Shown here one piece after another: positions 60,485 through 64,000 of a stretch of DNA of 64,000 bases. Made by a program: the position numbers and the translations under genes. Origin of the DNA: JAKPBU01 sp964425695 (lineage in GTDB: Bacteria; Pseudomonadota; Gammaproteobacteria; Xanthomonadales; Xanthomonadaceae); NCBI GenBank assembly GCA_964425695.1, contig CAYRNF010000001.1, forward strand, positions 248,001-312,000, in the 5' to 3' direction. Below the pieces are notes generated by a model. That model did not search any database. It was not told where the DNA came from and was given only the letters and a program-made list of their open reading frames with translations. Within the stretch, counting starts at the first letter, position 1. Every line of letters starts with the position of its first letter.

Positions 60485-61870
60485 ATGTCTTCCGCTTCCG
60501 TCCCCCGGCGCCGCTTCCGCGACGAAGTGCGCACCACGGCCACGCTCGCCGCGCCGCTGGCGGCCGCGCACGTGGCCAGCGGCCTGATCGGCTTCGTCGA
60601 CAGCGTCATCGCCGGACGCCACGGCACCGCCACGCTCGCCGGCGTGTCGGTGGGCACGGCGCTGTTCTGGCTGCCGATGATGATCCCCATGGGCACGCTG
60701 ATGGCGCTGCCGCCGCTGGTGTCGCGCCTGGACGGTGCCGGCCGCCGCGACGAAATTGCGGCGCACTTCCGCCAGGCGCTGTGGCTGGCGGCGATGCTCG
60801 GCGCGCTGATGTTCGCGTTCCTGAGCATCGCGCCGCTGCTGCTGGCGCCCATGGGCATCGCGCCGGACATCCGCCCGGCCGCCACCGACTTCCTGCACGG
60901 CATCCGCTGGGGCATCCCCGCCTTCACCCTGTACCTGTGCATGCGCTACTTGAGCGACGGGCTGCACTGGACGCTGCCCAGCATGGTGCTCGGCTTCGGC
61001 GGCCTGCTGCTGCTGGCGCCGCTGGGCTACGCGCTGACCTTCGGCATCGGCGGCCTGCCCGAACTGGGCGCGCTGGGGCTGGGCATCGCCTCGGCGGTGA
61101 TGATGTGGGCGCAGGCGCTGTGCTTCGCGCTGTACCTGTGGAAGGCGCGGCGCTTCGCGGACCTGCGGCTGTTCGGCCACTTCGAGCCGCCGCGGCGCGC
61201 GCCGATCGGCGACCTGCTGCGCACCGGCCTGCCCATCGGTGTGACGGTGGCCATGGAAGGCGGGCTGTTCATCGCCACCGCGCTGCTGATCGGACGGCTG
61301 GGGCAGGTGGAAGCCGCGGCGCACCAGATCGCGATCAACGTGGCGTCGCTGAGCTTCATGATCCCGTTCGGCCTGGCCGAAGCCACCACCGTGCGCGTGG
61401 GCCACGCGCTGGGGCGCGGCTCGCGCGAGGGCCTGCGCCGCGCCGCGTTCGCCGGCTACGCGCTGCTGGTGGTGACGCAGCTGGTGTCCGCCGCGGCCAT
61501 GGTGCTGGGCAACCACGCCATCGTCGGCCTGTACACGCAGGACGTGGCGGTGGCCTCGCTGGCCGCCACGCTGCTGCTGTACGCGGCGGCGTTCCAGGCG
61601 CCGGACGGCATCCAGGTGATGTCGGCCGGCGCGCTGCGCGGGATCAAGGACACGCGCGTGCCCATGCTGCTGGCGGCGCTGGCGTACTGGGGCATCGGCA
61701 TGCCGGTGGGCGCCGGGCTGGGCCTGTGGCTGGGCATGGGCCCGCAGGGCATGTGGATCGGCCTGATCGCCGGCCTGACGGTGGCGGCCGTGCTCATGGC
61801 CACCCGCTTCCTGCGCAGCAGCCGGCGCGTGCCCATGCCACCGGACGGCACAGTGACCATGGGCGCATGA
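60485..61870 (+). CDS. MATE family multidrug/cation efflux transporter
   Basis: The 461-residue protein has 12 predicted helices. The N-terminal LAAPLAAAHVASGLIGFVDSVIAGRHG and mid-protein GLPIGVTVAMEGGLF and EAAAHQIAINVASLSFMIPFG are NorM-type MATE signatures. The family exports drugs or organic cations with Na+ or H+. The start at 60485 has GGAAA six bases upstream; ATG 60455 would add ten basic residues. TAAGAT (about 60410) is a possible -10 shared divergently with DUF3667. Confidence 0.92.
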   Translation: MSSASVPRRRFRDEVRTTATLAAPLAAAHVASGLIGFVDSVIAGRHGTATLAGVSVGTALFWLPMMIPMGTLMALPPLVSRLDGAGRRDEIAAHFRQALWLAAMLGALMFAFLSIAPLLLAPMGIAPDIRPAATDFLHGIRWGIPAFTLYLCMRYLSDGLHWTLPSMVLGFGGLLLLAPLGYALTFGIGGLPELGALGLGIASAVMMWAQALCFALYLWKARRFADLRLFGHFEPPRRAPIGDLLRTGLPIGVTVAMEGGLFIATALLIGRLGQVEAAAHQIAINVASLSFMIPFGLAEATTVRVGHALGRGSREGLRRAAFAGYALLVVTQLVSAAAMVLGNHAIVGLYTQDVAVASLAATLLLYAAAFQAPDGIQVMSAGALRGIKDTRVPMLLAALAYWGIGMPVGAGLGLWLGMGPQGMWIGLIAGLTVAAVLMATRFLRSSRRVPMPPDGTVTMGA

Positions 61871-61905
61871 GGACTTCGCGCCGCTGCGGGTAAGCTGGGT
61901 GCACT

Positions 61906-61934
61906 CCCTCCCTTCCGCATCGCGGAGGGGAGGG
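61906..61934. repeat. REP-like palindrome 1
   Basis: A 13-base-pair stem CCCTCCCTTCCGC / GCGGAGGGGAGGG has a three-base loop and one G-T wobble. It is a GC-rich palindrome of the kind repeated in xanthomonad intergenic DNA, 35 bases after the MATE stop, and could also act as a 3'-end stabiliser. Confidence 0.6.
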
Positions 61935-62008
61935 CTGGGCAGGGGTTGCGCTCGTGACCTTGTGCCTTGTGCGCTTCCTTTCCACAGCCGAAAGCCACCC
62001 CCTCCCGG

Positions 62009-62041
62009 CCTCCCCCTGCACGCTGCGCGCGCAAGGGGAGG
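62009..62041. repeat. REP-like palindrome 2
   Basis: CCTCCCCCTGC and GCAAGGGGAGG form an 11-base stem with one mismatch around an 11-base loop. Same composition as palindrome 1, about 75 bases away, in the MATE-sppA gap. Confidence 0.5.
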
Positions 62042-62134
62042 AAACAGGCAGGACCTGCACGACCGCCCTTGTCCCGCCATCGGCGCGCCCGATATCACTC
62101 CGATCCAGCCACCCGGTTTCCTAATTCGCCACAC

Positions 62135-64000
62135 ATGAACGCCACCATCGCCGAACCCCGCCGCCGCGGCCCCATCGCCCGCTTCTTCAAGGGCCTGTGG
62201 GATGCGATGAACTTCACCCGCCGGCTGGTGTTCAACCTGCTGTTCTTCGGGTTCCTGTTCGTGCTGCTGGCCGCCATCGGCGCGGCCGACCGCGCCCGTC
62301 CGCTGCTGGAGCGCACCACGCTGGTGATCGCGCCGGAAGGCGCGCTGGTGGAGCAGTACTCGTGCGACGTGGTCAGCCGCGGGCTGGCGCAGGCCACCGG
62401 CGGGCAGGACTGCCGCGAAGTGCAGCTGCGCGACCTGCTGCGCGCTCTGGAGTCCGCGCGCACCGACAGGCACGTGGAACGCGTGCTGCTGCGCACCGAC
62501 CGCATGGCCTTCTCCGGCTACGCGTCCCTGCGCGAGGTGTCCGACGCCATCGCCCGCCTGCGCGGCGCAGGCAAGCAGGTCGTCGCCTTCGGCGAGAACT
62601 TCGACCAGGCCCAGTACCTGCTGGCCGTGCAGGCCGACGAGGTCTACCTGGACCCCATGGGCGGCGTGCTGCTGGAAGGCCTGGGCCGCTACCGCCCGTA
62701 TTTCCGCGAGGGCCTGGAAGACAAGCTCGGCGTGGACGTGCACCTGTTCAAGGTGGGCGAATACAAGTCCGCGGCCGAGCCCTACGTGCTCGACGGCGCC
62801 TCGCCCGAGGCCAAGCAGGCCGACCTGTTCTGGATGAACGACGTGTGGCAGCGCTACCTGGCCGACGTGGCCAAGCGCCGCAAGGTGGCGCCGCAGCAGC
62901 TAGCCGCCGACATCGACGCGCTGCCCGCCGACCTTGCCGCCGCGCAGGGCGACCTGGGCCGCTACGCGCTGCGCAAGAAGCTGGTGGACGGGCTGAAGAC
63001 GCAGGAAGAGGTCGAAGCGCTGCTCACCCAGCGCGGCGTGGCCGATTCGGATTCCGACACCGGCTTCCGCGCGGTGGACCTGGGCGGCTACCTCAAGCAC
63101 ATCGACGGCACCCTGGCCGCGGCCGATCCGCGCCCGCAGGTGGCCATCGTGGTGGCCGAAGGCGAGATCACCGGCGGCGAGCAGCCGCCGGGCACCATCG
63201 GCGGCGAATCCACCGCCGCGCTGCTGCGCGACGCGCGCGACGACACCGCGGTGAAGGCCGTGGTGCTGCGCGTGGATTCGCCCGGCGGCGAGGTGTTCGC
63301 CTCCGAACAGATCCGCCGCGAAGTGGTGGCGCTGAAGAAGGCCGGCAAGCCGGTGGTGGTGTCCATGGGCGACCTGGCCGCCTCGGGCGGCTACTGGATC
63401 AGCATGAACGCCGACCGCATCTACGCCGATCCCTCCACGATCACCGGCTCCATCGGCATCTACGGACTGATCCCCACCGCGCCGCGCGCGCTGGAGAAGA
63501 TCGGCGTGCGCACCGACGGCGTGGGCACCACGCGCTTCGCCGGCGCGTTCGACCTGACCCGCCCGCTGCAGCCGGAAGTGGGGCAGGTGATCCAGTCGGT
63601 CATCGACAAGGGCTACCGCGACTTCACCGGCCGCGTGGCACAGGCGCGCAACCGCAGCGTGGCGCAGATCGACGCGGTGGCGCGCGGCCGCGTGTGGAGC
63701 GGCGCGCAGGCGCGCGAGCGCGGCCTGGTGGACGCCTTCGGCGGCCTGCAGGCCGCCATCGACGACGCGGCGCAGCGCGCCAAGCTGGGCAAGCCCGACA
63801 CCTACCGCGTGCGCTACGTGGAAGACGCGGCCACGCCGTTCGAGCGTTTCTTCTCGCGCTTCTCCGGCACCGCGCTGGGCGCGCACTGGCTGCGCGAGTC
63901 GTCGCTGCTGCAGCACCTGCTCGCCAAGGCCTCGCCGCAGGCGGCGCGCGACCTGAAGTTCCTGCAGGGCGTGCTGGAAAACCCGGGCAAGCCGGCCAAG
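62135..64000 (+). CDS. sppA: signal peptide peptidase SppA, 67K type (partial, runs off window)
   Basis: The first 622 residues of a long-form SppA are present. It has an N-terminal transmembrane anchor (about 29-50, LVFNLLFFGFLFVLLAAIG), a first domain supplying the catalytic Lys (Lys211 in FKVGEYKSAAEPY), and a second domain with the nucleophile Ser417 in GDLAASGGYW and SPGGEVFASEQI. It degrades cleaved signal peptides in the inner membrane, a step linked to lipoprotein maturation together with Lnt. Only a short C-terminus should be missing. The start is ATG 62135; upstream TAATTC is a weak -10 candidate. Confidence 0.94.
   Translation, partial: MNATIAEPRRRGPIARFFKGLWDAMNFTRRLVFNLLFFGFLFVLLAAIGAADRARPLLERTTLVIAPEGALVEQYSCDVVSRGLAQATGGQDCREVQLRDLLRALESARTDRHVERVLLRTDRMAFSGYASLREVSDAIARLRGAGKQVVAFGENFDQAQYLLAVQADEVYLDPMGGVLLEGLGRYRPYFREGLEDKLGVDVHLFKVGEYKSAAEPYVLDGASPEAKQADLFWMNDVWQRYLADVAKRRKVAPQQLAADIDALPADLAAAQGDLGRYALRKKLVDGLKTQEEVEALLTQRGVADSDSDTGFRAVDLGGYLKHIDGTLAAADPRPQVAIVVAEGEITGGEQPPGTIGGESTAALLRDARDDTAVKAVVLRVDSPGGEVFASEQIRREVVALKKAGKPVVVSMGDLAASGGYWISMNADRIYADPSTITGSIGIYGLIPTAPRALEKIGVRTDGVGTTRFAGAFDLTRPLQPEVGQVIQSVIDKGYRDFTGRVAQARNRSVAQIDAVARGRVWSGAQARERGLVDAFGGLQAAIDDAAQRAKLGKPDTYRVRYVEDAATPFERFFSRFSGTALGAHWLRESSLLQHLLAKASPQAARDLKFLQGVLENPGKPAK

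Overview
The window is a very GC-rich chromosomal segment from a gammaproteobacterium of the Xanthomonadaceae/Lysobacteraceae (Luteimonas- or Lysobacter-like). The evidence is the gene set and order: divergent trxA-rho / rhlB, ftsE-ftsX, a cox operon with ctaG, CIO-type cydAB, and YcgL, DUF1820, DUF3106 and DUF3667 proteins. Degenerate REP-like repeats point the same way. It is draft sequence: a run of exactly 100 N (27376-27475) sits inside a 49-bp tandem repeat. I saw no tRNA, rRNA, transposase, integrase, prophage or CRISPR array, so this is mostly core housekeeping DNA.

Layout. 1-8 kb: gpmI, envC, ctpA, a CHRD protein, a 57-residue membrane protein missed by simple ORF calling, DUF1820, rhomboid and a FadL-like porin. 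8-16 kb: putA, then an aa3-type cytochrome c oxidase operon (coxB, coxA, a 45-residue membrane protein, ctaG, coxC). 16-24 kb: hemF, a lipoprotein-like gene, an S9 peptidase, cydAB and ycgL. 24-33 kb: a 1112-residue membrane-anchored ankyrin protein running into the 49-bp repeat array, a beta-lactamase-fold hydrolase, a KefB/C-type antiporter and two TonB-C-like secreted paralogs. 33-41 kb: rho, trxA, rhlB, ftsE, ftsX, a double-receiver regulator, ung behind a heptanucleotide array, and a sulfotransferase. 41-52 kb: two secreted or anchored unknowns, rpoH, an alpha/beta hydrolase, NDH-2, an oversized Lnt, an SGNH hydrolase and transaldolase. 52-64 kb: a yybP-ykoY Mn riboswitch with a TerC protein, a NYN RNase-like protein, priA, a DnaA-box cluster, a sigma/anti-sigma-like fusion with DUF3106, DUF4286/DUF3667, a MATE pump and a partial sppA.

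Functional themes. Respiration is strongly represented: coxBAC/ctaG, cydAB, NDH-2, and hemF for haem supply. So are RNA and division housekeeping: rho, rhlB, trxA, ftsEX, rpoH and priA. Envelope maintenance is covered by envC (the partner of FtsEX), ctpA, lnt and sppA.

The most interesting signals are regulatory. Seven genes have a TANNNT -10-like hexamer exactly six bases before the ATG and no Shine-Dalgarno sequence, which predicts leaderless mRNAs. A pair of perfect inverted DnaA boxes lies between priA and a sigma-like gene. A TTCCCAG x7 array abuts the ung start. The 49-bp array begins inside the 3' end of the ankyrin gene. Unusual proteins include the sigma-like/membrane fusion, the Lnt with a C-terminal membrane extension of about 300 residues, and a regulator whose first receiver has Ala in place of the phospho-Asp.
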